From Nocardia sp. (GTDB lineage Bacteria > Actinomycetota > Actinomycetes > Mycobacteriales > Mycobacteriaceae): a stretch of DNA of 51,459 bases. Location of the stretch: contig NZ_JAODNK010000171.1 of assembly GCF_025465275.1 (NCBI RefSeq), positions 1 through 51,459 on the forward strand, given 5' to 3'. The notes below the pieces were generated by a model. The model was not told the origin of the DNA and searched no databases. It was given only the letters and a program-made list of their open reading frames with translations. The position numbers and the translations under genes are program-made. Positions 25,232 to 32,973 of the stretch are shown piece after piece. How positions within the stretch are numbered: position 1 is the first letter of the stretch; each line of letters starts with the position of its first letter.

Positions 25232-25963
25232 ATGGGACGAGTCGATACCAAGCATGTGATCGTCACCGGCGGCGCCCGCGGCATGGGCGCGGCCTTCGCC
25301 CGCAGGCTTGCCGCCGAGGGTTCCAAGGTGGTCATCACCGATGTGCTCGTCGACGCGGGCGCGGCGCTGGCCGCCGAGCTCGGGGAGAACGCGCTGTTCC
25401 TGCCGCTCGATGTGACCGACGAGGCGGCCTGGAACGAGGTGGTCGCCACCGCCGAGTCGAAGTTCGGCCCGGTCTCCGGGCTGGTCAACAATGCGGGCAT
25501 CGTGCACGTGGACCCGATCGAGAAGCTCTCGGAAGCGGACTACCGCAAGGTCATCGACGTCAATCAGGTCGGCGTCTTCCTGGGCATGAAGGCCGTGGTC
25601 GGCTCCATGCGCCGGGCGGGCGTCGGGTCGATCGTGAACATCTCCTCGACCGGCGGGCTGATCGGTTACTCGAACATCCTCGGATACGTGGCGTCCAAGT
25701 GGGCGGTGCGCGGTATGAGCAAGACCGCCGCACAGGAGTTCGCCGTCGATAACATTCGGGTCAACTCCGTGCACCCCGGCATTATCGCCACCGAGATGGT
25801 CGCGACTTCCGCACGTTCCCAGTCGATTGCGGCCAATCAGCCCATCGCTCGACCGGGCACACCCGAGGAGCTCGCCAACCTGGTGCTGTTCCTCATCTCC
25901 GACGAATCCTCCTACAGCACCGGGGCGGAATTCATCGCCGACGGTGGCTTCACCACCCAGTAG
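25232..25963 (+). CDS. SDR family oxidoreductase
   Basis: A 243-residue classical SDR: TGGARGMGAAF loop, ITDVLVDAG (NAD type), NNAG, NISSTGG, then YVASK as the catalytic YxxxK, and GAEFIADGG near the C-terminus. It starts one base after the KstD-like stop region (ATG 25232), indicating translational coupling. It resembles the other two hydroxysteroid-type SDRs here and may be a paralogue from local duplication. Confidence 0.9.
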   Translation: MGRVDTKHVIVTGGARGMGAAFARRLAAEGSKVVITDVLVDAGAALAAELGENALFLPLDVTDEAAWNEVVATAESKFGPVSGLVNNAGIVHVDPIEKLSEADYRKVIDVNQVGVFLGMKAVVGSMRRAGVGSIVNISSTGGLIGYSNILGYVASKWAVRGMSKTAAQEFAVDNIRVNSVHPGIIATEMVATSARSQSIAANQPIARPGTPEELANLVLFLISDESSYSTGAEFIADGGFTTQ

Positions 25964-26026
25964 CACGGCACCACCCGGTAGCACCGCACCACTCAGTAAT
26001 ACAGCTGCGAGACAAGGAAATTCGTC

Positions 26027-26842
26027 ATGAAGGACTTCCACGGCAAAGTCGCCGTCATTACCGGTGCCGGTGCCGGCATCGGCCGGGCGCTCGCCCTCGA
26101 ACTGGCCCGCGGTGGCGCGCAGCTGGCGCTGTCGGGCCGTAATCTCGAGAGTGTCGCCGAGACTGTGGCGCTGTGTGAGAAGCACGGCGCGAAGGCCCGC
26201 GCCTACAAGCTGGACGTCACCGATCGGGCAGCGGTCTATGCGCACGCCGATGAGGTTGTCGCCGACTTCGGCAAGGTCAATATTGTGGTCAACAATGCCG
26301 GAGTCTCGTTGACCGCCAATATCGAAGACGTCTCGTGGGAAGACTTCGAGTGGATTTTCAATATCAACTTCTGGGGCACCGCCAATGGCACCAAGGCGTT
26401 CCTGCCGCATGTCATCGCCTCCGGTGACGGGCATATCGCCAATGTCTCCAGCATGTTCGGCCTGGTGGCCTGCCCGAGCCAGAGCGGTTACAGCTCTTCG
26501 AAGTACGCCATGCACGCCTTCACCGACGCACTGCGCCAGGAAATGATCATCGCCGGTCACCACGTCGGTGTCTCCAGCGTGCACCCCGGCATGATCAAAA
26601 CCGAGATCGCCTGGAAGGCAAGGGCTTCCGCCAACCGAGACCGTGACGCCCTGGCGACCAACTTCGACGGCCTGGCCAAAACCTCGCCCGAGCAGTGCGC
26701 GCAGATCATCGCCAGCGGCATGAAGAAGAACAAGCCGCTCATCCTGATCGGCACCGACGCCAAGGCCATGAACTGGATGCGCCGCCTGCTCGGCTCCGCC
26801 TACATGAAGCCCCTCACCGCGCAGATGCGCAAGGAGATCTAG
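26027..26842 (+). CDS. SDR family oxidoreductase, membrane-surface type
   Basis: A 271-residue SDR of a different subgroup from its neighbours: TGAGAGIGRALA loop, ALSGRN (basic residue after beta2, NADP-preferring), NNAGVS, NVSSMFG, YSSSK. The long C-terminal part (TDAKAMNWMRRLLGSAYMKPLTAQM) is amphipathic and typical of DltE/YqjQ-like SDRs that touch membranes. AAGGA is eight bases before ATG 26027. Last gene of the plus operon, followed by two hairpins. Confidence 0.9.
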   Translation: MKDFHGKVAVITGAGAGIGRALALELARGGAQLALSGRNLESVAETVALCEKHGAKARAYKLDVTDRAAVYAHADEVVADFGKVNIVVNNAGVSLTANIEDVSWEDFEWIFNINFWGTANGTKAFLPHVIASGDGHIANVSSMFGLVACPSQSGYSSSKYAMHAFTDALRQEMIIAGHHVGVSSVHPGMIKTEIAWKARASANRDRDALATNFDGLAKTSPEQCAQIIASGMKKNKPLILIGTDAKAMNWMRRLLGSAYMKPLTAQMRKEI

Positions 26843-26875
26843 CTCCGGCCACTGCCGCGATCAGCGGCCGGAGCT
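26841..26875 (+). terminator. First hairpin after the SDR operon
   Basis: A perfect 10-bp stem (26841-26850 with 26866-26875) that includes the SDR stop codon in its left arm region. It is followed at once by a stronger stem. Confidence 0.6.
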
Positions 26876-26880
26876 TCGCC

Positions 26881-26922
26881 CGGTAGCCCTGCACACCCCT
26901 AGGTGTGGGGCTACCGGTTTTT
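26881..26922 (+). terminator. Strong intrinsic terminator of the SDR/KstD operon
   Basis: CGGTAGCCC (26881-26889) pairs with GGGCTACCG (26908-26916) and encloses a CACACC/GGTGTG stem; a run of five T follows. This is the clearest rho-independent terminator in the window. Confidence 0.88.
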
Positions 26923-26989
26923 ATGTGAGTCCCATTGGTGCAGAGAGGCTTCCGATGTCCTCGACTACGGCTGACTGATTTTGTCCGGC

Positions 26990-27424
26990 CTACTGCTCCG
27001 TGCTCGGTTCGTCATCTGTGAACTGGACAATGCTGATCACGAACGGCATTCGAGCCTCGGTGTCGCCCCACCGTGATCGGTCGGTGGTGATGATTTCCCA
27101 GTCCAGGTAGCGAGCCACCGCCACCGTATGAGCAGCCGACAGGTCGATCGGTTCACTCGCGGCGGCTTGGACGTCGGCGAGTTCGTTCGCGTCGTCGGTC
27201 GTAGTCAAGGCAGCGATCTGGATCGTGGCGAGGTTGTCGACCGCGCCGTTGACCTGGGCGCGTTGGTCTTCGGACAATCCGACCAGACTGGTGGCCAGCG
27301 CGAGGAACGGGACAGCGATGCGAATGTCACGGGCATCGAGGACGGCGATCAAGTTGGAGACATTGGGGTCACCGTGGGCGTAGGCGTGGAGGACGGTGTC
27401 GTCGAGGACGTAGCCAGCGCTCAT
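26990..27424 (-). CDS. PIN-domain protein, VapC-like toxin candidate
   Basis: A 144-residue PIN-like protein: two N-terminal aspartates (D8, D9 in GYVLDDT), then DLSAAHTVAVARYLDWEIITTDRSRW with D94 and D115. The acidic residue normally found after the second strand (in a V-P-x-L-x-x-x-E context, here VPFLALATSL) is missing, so nuclease activity is doubtful. Its GTG/ATG region overlaps the antitoxin stop by four bases (ATGA), the usual antitoxin-toxin arrangement. Free-living VapC toxins cleave tRNA or rRNA. Confidence 0.75.
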   Translation of the reverse strand: MSAGYVLDDTVLHAYAHGDPNVSNLIAVLDARDIRIAVPFLALATSLVGLSEDQRAQVNGAVDNLATIQIAALTTTDDANELADVQAAASEPIDLSAAHTVAVARYLDWEIITTDRSRWGDTEARMPFVISIVQFTDDEPSTEQ

Positions 27425-27693
27425 CCTTGCGCCGCCCGCCGCTGCGCGAGCCGAGCGGCGAGTAGGTCTGCCTGTCGTTCAGCCCACGCCACAGCAGTGG
27501 GATCTTTCCGGTCCTTCGCGATGCGGGTCTCCCACGCCAACCGGTTGCGTGTCTGTGTGGACTTGAAGTGTGTGATCAGGCGTGAGATCACCGCGTCGAG
27601 CGATTCATTGGGCTTGGCTAGAGCTTGCAGCTCGTCCCTGGTGGTGGGGCGCGCGGTGATTGTGGTCTTGTTCTCAGCCATGCCTCCAAGCAT
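27421..27693 (-). CDS. VapB-like antitoxin candidate
   Basis: A 90-residue basic, helical protein upstream of the PIN gene. The N-terminus (KTTITARPTTRDELQALAKPNESLDAVISRLI) looks like a ribbon-helix-helix segment as in VapB/CopG antitoxins; the C-terminal half is Arg/Ala-rich and could wrap the toxin. Start is uncertain: ATG 27693 lacks a ribosome site, while ATG 27681 has GGAGG only one base away. An inverted repeat covers the start. Confidence 0.65.
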   Translation of the reverse strand: MLGGMAENKTTITARPTTRDELQALAKPNESLDAVISRLITHFKSTQTRNRLAWETRIAKDRKDPTAVAWAERQADLLAARLAQRRAAQG

Positions 27694-27714
27694 ATAGGTA
27701 ATGCTTCAGGCATT
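27688..27714. promoter_or_regulatory. Overlapping inverted repeats at the antitoxin start
   Basis: AAGCAT (27688-27693) pairs with ATGCTT (27701-27706), and AATGC (27700-27704) with GCATT (27710-27714). The first arm includes the start codon. Such sites fit autorepression by an RHH antitoxin. Confidence 0.6.
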
Positions 27715-27762
27715 GCCCGCATTAGCGTCATCCCTGGGGAACTGAGCAGAGTCGGCCTTTTC

Positions 27763-27972
27763 GTGCACTACTGCGCGGAATATGGCGGTATCCGGGCTGT
27801 TGCGAAATGCCAGCCTCATCTCACATGCTGGACAGACACGCCCGGGCGGTCTGGAAGTCCTGGCGAAACGCCCGACTCCCGCGGCGTAATCTGAGGTGCG
27901 ATCTCACTATGCGAGACGACAATTCGATTCTGCAACAGCCCGTATCCCGCCGAATTCACGCCGATAGTGCAC
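27763..27972. repeat. Imperfect ~47-base inverted repeat pair
   Basis: Bases 27763-27809 and the reverse complement of 27926-27972 agree over most of their length (both begin GTGCACTA and share the GGCTGTTGC block). About 116 bases lie between them. The region carries no gene. It resembles a small inverted-repeat element or the remains of one, between the antitoxin promoter and the end of the acyl-CoA ligase gene. Confidence 0.7.
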
Positions 27973-27974
27973 GA

Positions 27975-29594
27975 TCAGGCCGGGTTGCGCAGCTGTCCCT
28001 TGATCACCTTGCCGCCGGCATTGCGGGGGAGTCGGCCGGTGAAGACCACCTCGCGGGGAACCTTGTAACCGGCGAGGCGGCTGCGGGACCATTCGATAAT
28101 GGCGGCGGGGTCGGGGGCGGCGTGATCGGTCGGGACGACGACCGCGCGGCCGACTTCGCCCAGTCGGGCATCCGGGACGCCGATGACCGCGACCTCGCGA
28201 ATATCTGGGTGCTGCAGTAGGACTCGTTCGATTTCGGCGGGGTAGGCGTTGAAACCGCCGACGATGAACATGTCTTTCAGGCGGTCGGTGATGCGGAGGT
28301 AGCCGTCTTCGCCGAGAGTTCCGATATCGCCGGTGTGCAGGTAGCCGTCGGTATCGATGACGGCGGCGGTCGCTTCCGGATCATCGAGGTAGCCGCGCAT
28401 GACATTGGGGCCCCTGACGATGATTTCGCCCGGCTCGCCCGGCACCACATCGGTGCGGTCCCGGTCGACAATGCGAATTTCGGTGTCGGGCAGCGGCTTT
28501 CCGACCGTTTCCGCCAGCAGTTCGGCGGGGGCGTCCGGCGGGCAGACCGTGACCACGCCCACCGATTCGGTGAGACCGTAGGCCGTGAAGACGTAGGGCA
28601 CACCGAGGTCTCGGCGAATGCGCTCCACCAGTTCGGCGGGAATGACCGCACCGCCGGTGCCCGCGAGCCGGAGCGAACCGAGTATGTGGTCGCTGTGATC
28701 GGCGGCCAGCAGATCCGTGAACAGTGTTGGCGGCCCGGCTAATACGGTGACGCGTTCACTCTCGATCAGGCGCAGCGCCTGCTCCGCCTCGAAGCGTTCG
28801 ACCGGAATCATGGTGGCGGTGCGCAGCAGGCAGGCGATGATGCCCGCCTTGTATCCGAAGGTGTGCGAGAACGGATTCACCAGCAGATACCGGTCGCGCG
28901 GGCGCAAGGTCACCGCATCCGCCCAGCGGGTAAACACCTCCAGGGTCTGCCGGTGCGTGGCGAGCACACCCTTCGGCTCGCCCGTCGTGCCGGAGGTGAA
29001 GAGGATGTCGGACACCGATTCCGGATCGACGCTCGCCGCGCACGCCTGTGCGATCTCGGGCGGCACCACGGTCCCCGGCCCGAGAAAGCCTGCCCAGGAA
29101 CTGATATCCCAGTTGGGGGCGGCCTCGCCGACCGAATCATCCAGCAGGATCAGGTGTTCCAGACTTGAGAGCGCCAGGCCGGAATTGGCCAGCATCCACG
29201 GATAGTCGTTGCCCAGAAACTCCTGCACCGTGCAGACCGCCTTGGCGCGGCTGCGCGTGAGTATGTCGGCGGTCTCCGGCCCGCGCAGCCGAGTGCTGAT
29301 CGGCACCAGCGTGGCCCCCGCGCCGAGCATGCCCAGCGCGGTCACGATCCAGCGATTGCTATTGGGCGCCCACATGCCGACCCGGTCACCGGTCTCGATG
29401 CCCGAGGCAATGGCCGCACGCGTCACCGCCCCGACCTGCTCCGCCAGCTCGGCGAAGCTCACTCGCCCGGCCGGACCCGTGATCGCCACCGCATCGGGGT
29501 AGCGCCGCGCTCTATCCGCCACCAGGGCAGGAATGGTCGAAACCGGGACGGACGCAGCACCGCCGCCGATGGATGCCGCATACCGCCGATCCAT
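27975..29594 (-). CDS. FadD3-like acyl-CoA ligase (AMP-forming)
   Basis: A 539-residue member of the ANL superfamily that activates a carboxylate with ATP, then transfers it to CoA. Motifs are ILFTSGTTGEPKG (P-loop-like A3), AYGLTES (A5), YLHTGDIG and RITDRLKDMFIVGGFN (A7-A8 hinge), and the catalytic lysine in NAGGKVIKGQL near the end. The stretch DRYLLVNPFSHTFGYKAGI is very like FadD3, the ligase that activates the steroid C/D-ring propionate. ATG 29594 follows AGGA at eight bases. Orthology to FadD3 is likely in type but unproven; no ring-degradation genes adjoin. Confidence 0.85.
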   Translation of the reverse strand: MDRRYAASIGGGAASVPVSTIPALVADRARRYPDAVAITGPAGRVSFAELAEQVGAVTRAAIASGIETGDRVGMWAPNSNRWIVTALGMLGAGATLVPISTRLRGPETADILTRSRAKAVCTVQEFLGNDYPWMLANSGLALSSLEHLILLDDSVGEAAPNWDISSWAGFLGPGTVVPPEIAQACAASVDPESVSDILFTSGTTGEPKGVLATHRQTLEVFTRWADAVTLRPRDRYLLVNPFSHTFGYKAGIIACLLRTATMIPVERFEAEQALRLIESERVTVLAGPPTLFTDLLAADHSDHILGSLRLAGTGGAVIPAELVERIRRDLGVPYVFTAYGLTESVGVVTVCPPDAPAELLAETVGKPLPDTEIRIVDRDRTDVVPGEPGEIIVRGPNVMRGYLDDPEATAAVIDTDGYLHTGDIGTLGEDGYLRITDRLKDMFIVGGFNAYPAEIERVLLQHPDIREVAVIGVPDARLGEVGRAVVVPTDHAAPDPAAIIEWSRSRLAGYKVPREVVFTGRLPRNAGGKVIKGQLRNPA

Positions 29595-29965
29595 GCGCCC
29601 ATCCTGCCGTACGACCCCGTCCCCGATGCCCGTTTCAACCGTGCCATCCCGCTGACCGGGCGTGCCGTGTTGCCTCACACCCCACTTCCCGAACCAATCC
29701 CGCAAAGACATCCGCCCCAAGGTCGCGGCCGTCCCGGTTCTGGACTGAGTGGAGCGGGGGAGCGCAGCGGAGGAGCGGAAGGAGGGAAGAACCGGGACCA
29801 GAGGCCGCGACCCCGCCGGAGCGAAGCGGAGGCAGATAAGCACAGTTCCGCTGATTGGGATGCGTGTTGGGGGTGAGGGCCGTCACGCGGCACGCTCGAT
29901 AACAGGTTCCCGGAGGCTGCGGGACGAGGCGGGGGCTGATGAATTCAGAACATCGAAGGAGTGAC
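29595..29965. other. Divergent promoter region with a long stem-loop
   Basis: 371 bases without a convincing gene. GGTCGCGGCC (29721-29730) and CCCGGTTCT (29733-29741) pair with AGAACCGGG (29788-29796) and GGCCGCGACC (29803-29812), giving a two-part stem around a G/A-rich loop containing repeated GAGCG units. Bases 29813-29965 contain more GGAGCGAAGCGGA-like repeats and then the leader of the PPDK-like gene, with AAGGAG at 29956-29961. Confidence 0.6.
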
Positions 29966-32131
29966 ATGACCGCCGGAGCGGAGCTTGCGCAGCGACCCGA
30001 TGTGGCGGCCGACGCCGTGACCGTTGTCGAACTCGACGGCGTTTGCGGGCTGTCGCGGCAGCAGATCGGCGGCAAGGCGTGGAGTATCGATCACATGCGG
30101 GCCCTCGGGCTGCCGGTGCCGCCGGCGTTCGTCATCACCACCGAGGGCTGGGCCGATTACACCCGGCGCGGCGCGATCGCCGACGAGATCTGGGAGCAGG
30201 TGCGCGCCGGGATCACCACCATCGAGCGCGGCACCGGGCGCATCTTCGGTTCCTCTGATCGGCCGCTGCTGGTCTCGGTGCGCTCGGGCGCGGCCATCTC
30301 CATGCCCGGCATGATGGACACCGTCCTGAACCTCGGCATGACCGATGCGGTGCAGCAGGCGCTGGCCACCCAGACACAGAATCCCGACTACGCCAACGAC
30401 ACTCGGCAGCGCTTTGTGCACCAGTACCGGGAGACTGTGCTCGGTGATGCGAACGGCGCGGTGCCGCTGGACCCGTGGGATCAGCTGCGCGGCGCCATCG
30501 AAGCGGTGTTCCGTTCGTGGGATTCCGCGCGCGCCAAGACTTATCGCCGCAATCGCGGTGTGTCCGACACGCTCGGCACCGCGGTCACCGTGCAGGCCAT
30601 GGTATTCGGCAATCTTGATGAGCACTCCGGCACCGGCGTGCTGTTCAGCCGCAATCCCAATACCGGCGACGGTCCCGTGTACGGCGAATGGCTGGTCGGC
30701 GGGCAGGGCGAGGATGTGGTCTCCGGCCGCCTCACCCCGCGGCCGCTCGACGAGCTGGCCGCGACCCAGCCGGACGTGCACGCCCGGCTGATCGCCGCCA
30801 CCGAACTGCTCGAACGTGACGGCCGTGACCTGCAGGACATCGAGTTCACCGTCGAATCCGGCACCCTGTGGATGCTGCAGTCGCGTTCGGCCAAACGGTC
30901 CGCGCGGGCTGCGGTGCGCACCGCGGTCGCCATGGTGGCCGAGGGTTTGATCAGCGCCGATGAGGCGCTCGATCGGATCACTCCCGATCAGGTGCGTGAG
31001 GTGCTGCGCCCCGCGTCCGGTGTCACGACCGGGCAGGAGCCGCTCGCCCGTGGCGAATCCGCTTGTCCCGGACTGGCTTCCGGCGTCGTCGTCACCGATC
31101 CCGATGAGGCCGAAACCCGTGCGGAGGCCGGTGAGGACGTCATTCTGGTGCGTCCCACCACCAGTCCCGACGATCTGCACGGCATGATCGCCGCGCGGGC
31201 CATTGTCACCGAATTGGGCGGCACCACTTCGCATGCCGCGCTTGTCAGCCGCGAACTCGGCCGCCCCTGCGTGGTCGGTTGTGGTCCCGGTGTGGTCGCG
31301 GCGCTGGTCGGCCGGACCGTCACCATCGACGGCGGGGCCGGGCTGGTGCTGGCGGGCGAGATTGTCGCCAAGCCGGTCGAGCAGATCATTCTCGACGATG
31401 TGGCGCAGCTGGCGCAGTGGGCGGCTGTGGAGGCTGCGCAGCTGGTGGATCGGCTCGAAGAACGTGCTGCTGCCCCGGAAAGTGCTGAGCAGGAAAAGGA
31501 TACCGTTGTGGACAGCCCCGTCACCGAACTTGCCTTGCTGCGACTGGTCGGCATCAAGGGCCGGGTGAACGCCGACAATGTGGCGCTGAGTCTCGGCGCT
31601 GATGCGGGCGAAATCGCCACTCACTGTGCGGTTCTCGTGGCCGCAGGGGTCTGTGTCACCACCCCCGCCGGCTTCCGGCTCACCCCCGAGGGCCGTGCCC
31701 GGCTGGAGCAGTTCCTCACCGAAGAGCGCACCACCGTGGACGCCGCCGCTCTCACGGCCGCCTACGACGAGTTCTGCGTCTACAACGCCGATCTCAAGGT
31801 CATCATCACCGATTGGCAGATGAAGGACCCGGCCACCGTCAACGATCATGCCGACGCCGATTACGACGGCGCGGTCCTGGCTCGTCTCACCGACACCCAT
31901 CAGCGCCTGCGCCCGCTGGTGCAGCGACTCGGTCAGCTGGCTCCCCGCCTGGTCCGCTACACCGACCGCCTCGACCGTGCTGTCGAGCGCATTGCCGAGG
32001 GAGATCACACCTACGTGGCCCGCCCCATTATGGACAGCTACCACACCGTCTGGTTCGAACTCCACGAGGATTTGATCGGACTGTGCGGCCTCACCCGCGC
32101 CGAAGAGGCAGCAGCCGGCCGTGCCCACTGA
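29966..32131 (+). CDS. PPDK-like protein with ATP-grasp and phosphohistidine domain but no PEP barrel
   Basis: A 721-residue protein. Residues 20-340 match the nucleotide-binding half of pyruvate phosphate dikinase (GGKAWSIDHM, VRSGAAISMPGMMDTVLNLG at 105-124, GVLFSRNPNTGD, LQSRSAKR). Residues 365-470 are the swivelling domain with the phosphate-carrying H423 in GGTTSHAALVSRELGRP. The ~350-residue PEP/pyruvate TIM barrel that should follow is absent. Instead residues about 515-590 look like a winged helix (ELALLRLVGIKGRVN to LTPEGRARLEQFL) and 590-721 are helical. So ATP could phosphorylate the histidine, but the acceptor is not pyruvate by the usual site. ATG 29966 has AAGGAG four bases upstream. 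Confidence 0.85.
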   Translation: MTAGAELAQRPDVAADAVTVVELDGVCGLSRQQIGGKAWSIDHMRALGLPVPPAFVITTEGWADYTRRGAIADEIWEQVRAGITTIERGTGRIFGSSDRPLLVSVRSGAAISMPGMMDTVLNLGMTDAVQQALATQTQNPDYANDTRQRFVHQYRETVLGDANGAVPLDPWDQLRGAIEAVFRSWDSARAKTYRRNRGVSDTLGTAVTVQAMVFGNLDEHSGTGVLFSRNPNTGDGPVYGEWLVGGQGEDVVSGRLTPRPLDELAATQPDVHARLIAATELLERDGRDLQDIEFTVESGTLWMLQSRSAKRSARAAVRTAVAMVAEGLISADEALDRITPDQVREVLRPASGVTTGQEPLARGESACPGLASGVVVTDPDEAETRAEAGEDVILVRPTTSPDDLHGMIAARAIVTELGGTTSHAALVSRELGRPCVVGCGPGVVAALVGRTVTIDGGAGLVLAGEIVAKPVEQIILDDVAQLAQWAAVEAAQLVDRLEERAAAPESAEQEKDTVVDSPVTELALLRLVGIKGRVNADNVALSLGADAGEIATHCAVLVAAGVCVTTPAGFRLTPEGRARLEQFLTEERTTVDAAALTAAYDEFCVYNADLKVIITDWQMKDPATVNDHADADYDGAVLARLTDTHQRLRPLVQRLGQLAPRLVRYTDRLDRAVERIAEGDHTYVARPIMDSYHTVWFELHEDLIGLCGLTRAEEAAAGRAH

Positions 32132-32909
32132 TCCGATGGTTTCCCTCGCCGCTCAGCGCTGGATCGACTTCGCTGAGATCGACAATGTTCGCGACCTCGG
32201 CGGACTGCCCGTAACCGGCGGTGGGACAACCCGTTTCGGTATGGTCTTCCGCTCCAGCACCCTGCAGCAGGCCACCTGCGAGGATCTGACGCAGCTGCTG
32301 GAACCGCTCGGCCTGCGCACGGTCATCGACCTGCGCCTCCCGGACGAGGTGGAACGCGAAGGCTACGGACTGTTCGCCGACGCGGCCGTCCACATTGCCA
32401 ATCTGCCGATCCGGAAGTCGGTTCAGTCATCTTTGGCTGCAAGGGATCTGGTTCCCGATAAGACTCGGGTGGATCTGACCGATCTCTACGGACAGCTGCT
32501 GAACGGCAGTGGCGATCACATTGTGGAAGCAGTCCGGCTGATCATCGATCCGGCGCGGCGTTCGGTGCTGTTCCACTGTGCCGCAGGCAAAGACCGCACC
32601 GGTGTCCTTGCCGCAGTGCTGCTGGACGCGGTCGGAGTCACGGCCGAGGCCATTGCCGACGACTACGAAATCACCAACCAGCGTATGCGGCGAGTCCGCG
32701 ACCGCTTGGACGCGCTGCCCTCCTATGCCGGTCTGCCGCAGGCGAATACCGGCATTCTCGCCATCAGCGCCGATGTCATGCTCCGCTTCCTGGAGAAGCT
32801 GCACGCCGAGCACGGTGGCGCGGGCGCATGGCTCCTCACCCAGGGCCTCACCGAGACGGAATTGCACCAACTCCGTCAGACCCTGGTAGAACTCCCCGCG
32901 AGTAACTGA
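32121..32909 (+). CDS. PtpB-like tyrosine/dual-specificity phosphatase
   Basis: A 262-residue phosphatase with the family P-loop HCAAGKDRTG (cysteine nucleophile, arginine for phosphate) and the N-terminal NVRDLGG and FRSSTL segments typical of the mycobacterial PtpB group, which acts on phosphotyrosine and phosphoinositides. No signal peptide is seen. GTG 32121 overlaps the PPDK-like stop by 11 bases; ATG 32136 is an alternative. The overlap suggests coupled expression and perhaps dephosphorylation of a product or partner of the PPDK-like protein. Confidence 0.88.
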   Translation: MPTDPMVSLAAQRWIDFAEIDNVRDLGGLPVTGGGTTRFGMVFRSSTLQQATCEDLTQLLEPLGLRTVIDLRLPDEVEREGYGLFADAAVHIANLPIRKSVQSSLAARDLVPDKTRVDLTDLYGQLLNGSGDHIVEAVRLIIDPARRSVLFHCAAGKDRTGVLAAVLLDAVGVTAEAIADDYEITNQRMRRVRDRLDALPSYAGLPQANTGILAISADVMLRFLEKLHAEHGGAGAWLLTQGLTETELHQLRQTLVELPASN

Positions 32910-32929
32910 CCCGCGCACACATAACACCC

Positions 32930-32960
32930 CGTCATCCCGGGGTGCTTTTGGCCGGGATCC
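32930..32960. repeat. Intergenic inverted repeat, half copy 3
   Basis: Only the left arm (CGTCATCCCGG to GGCCGGGATCC) is present, between the convergent phosphatase and trpS genes; the right arm is missing, only 13 bases remaining before the trpS stop. It is a solo or truncated member of the family. Confidence 0.75.
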
Positions 32961-32973
32961 CCACGGGCAGCGT

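Noticed and set aside
23488..25500. 670-codon antisense frame over the KstD-like gene
   Set aside because: No motif on that strand, while the sense protein is clearly a flavoprotein.
29945..32128. Very long open frame (727 codons) antisense to the PPDK-like gene
   Set aside because: The sense frame has complete domain motifs; the antisense product is low-complexity with no family features and is expected from GC-rich third positions.
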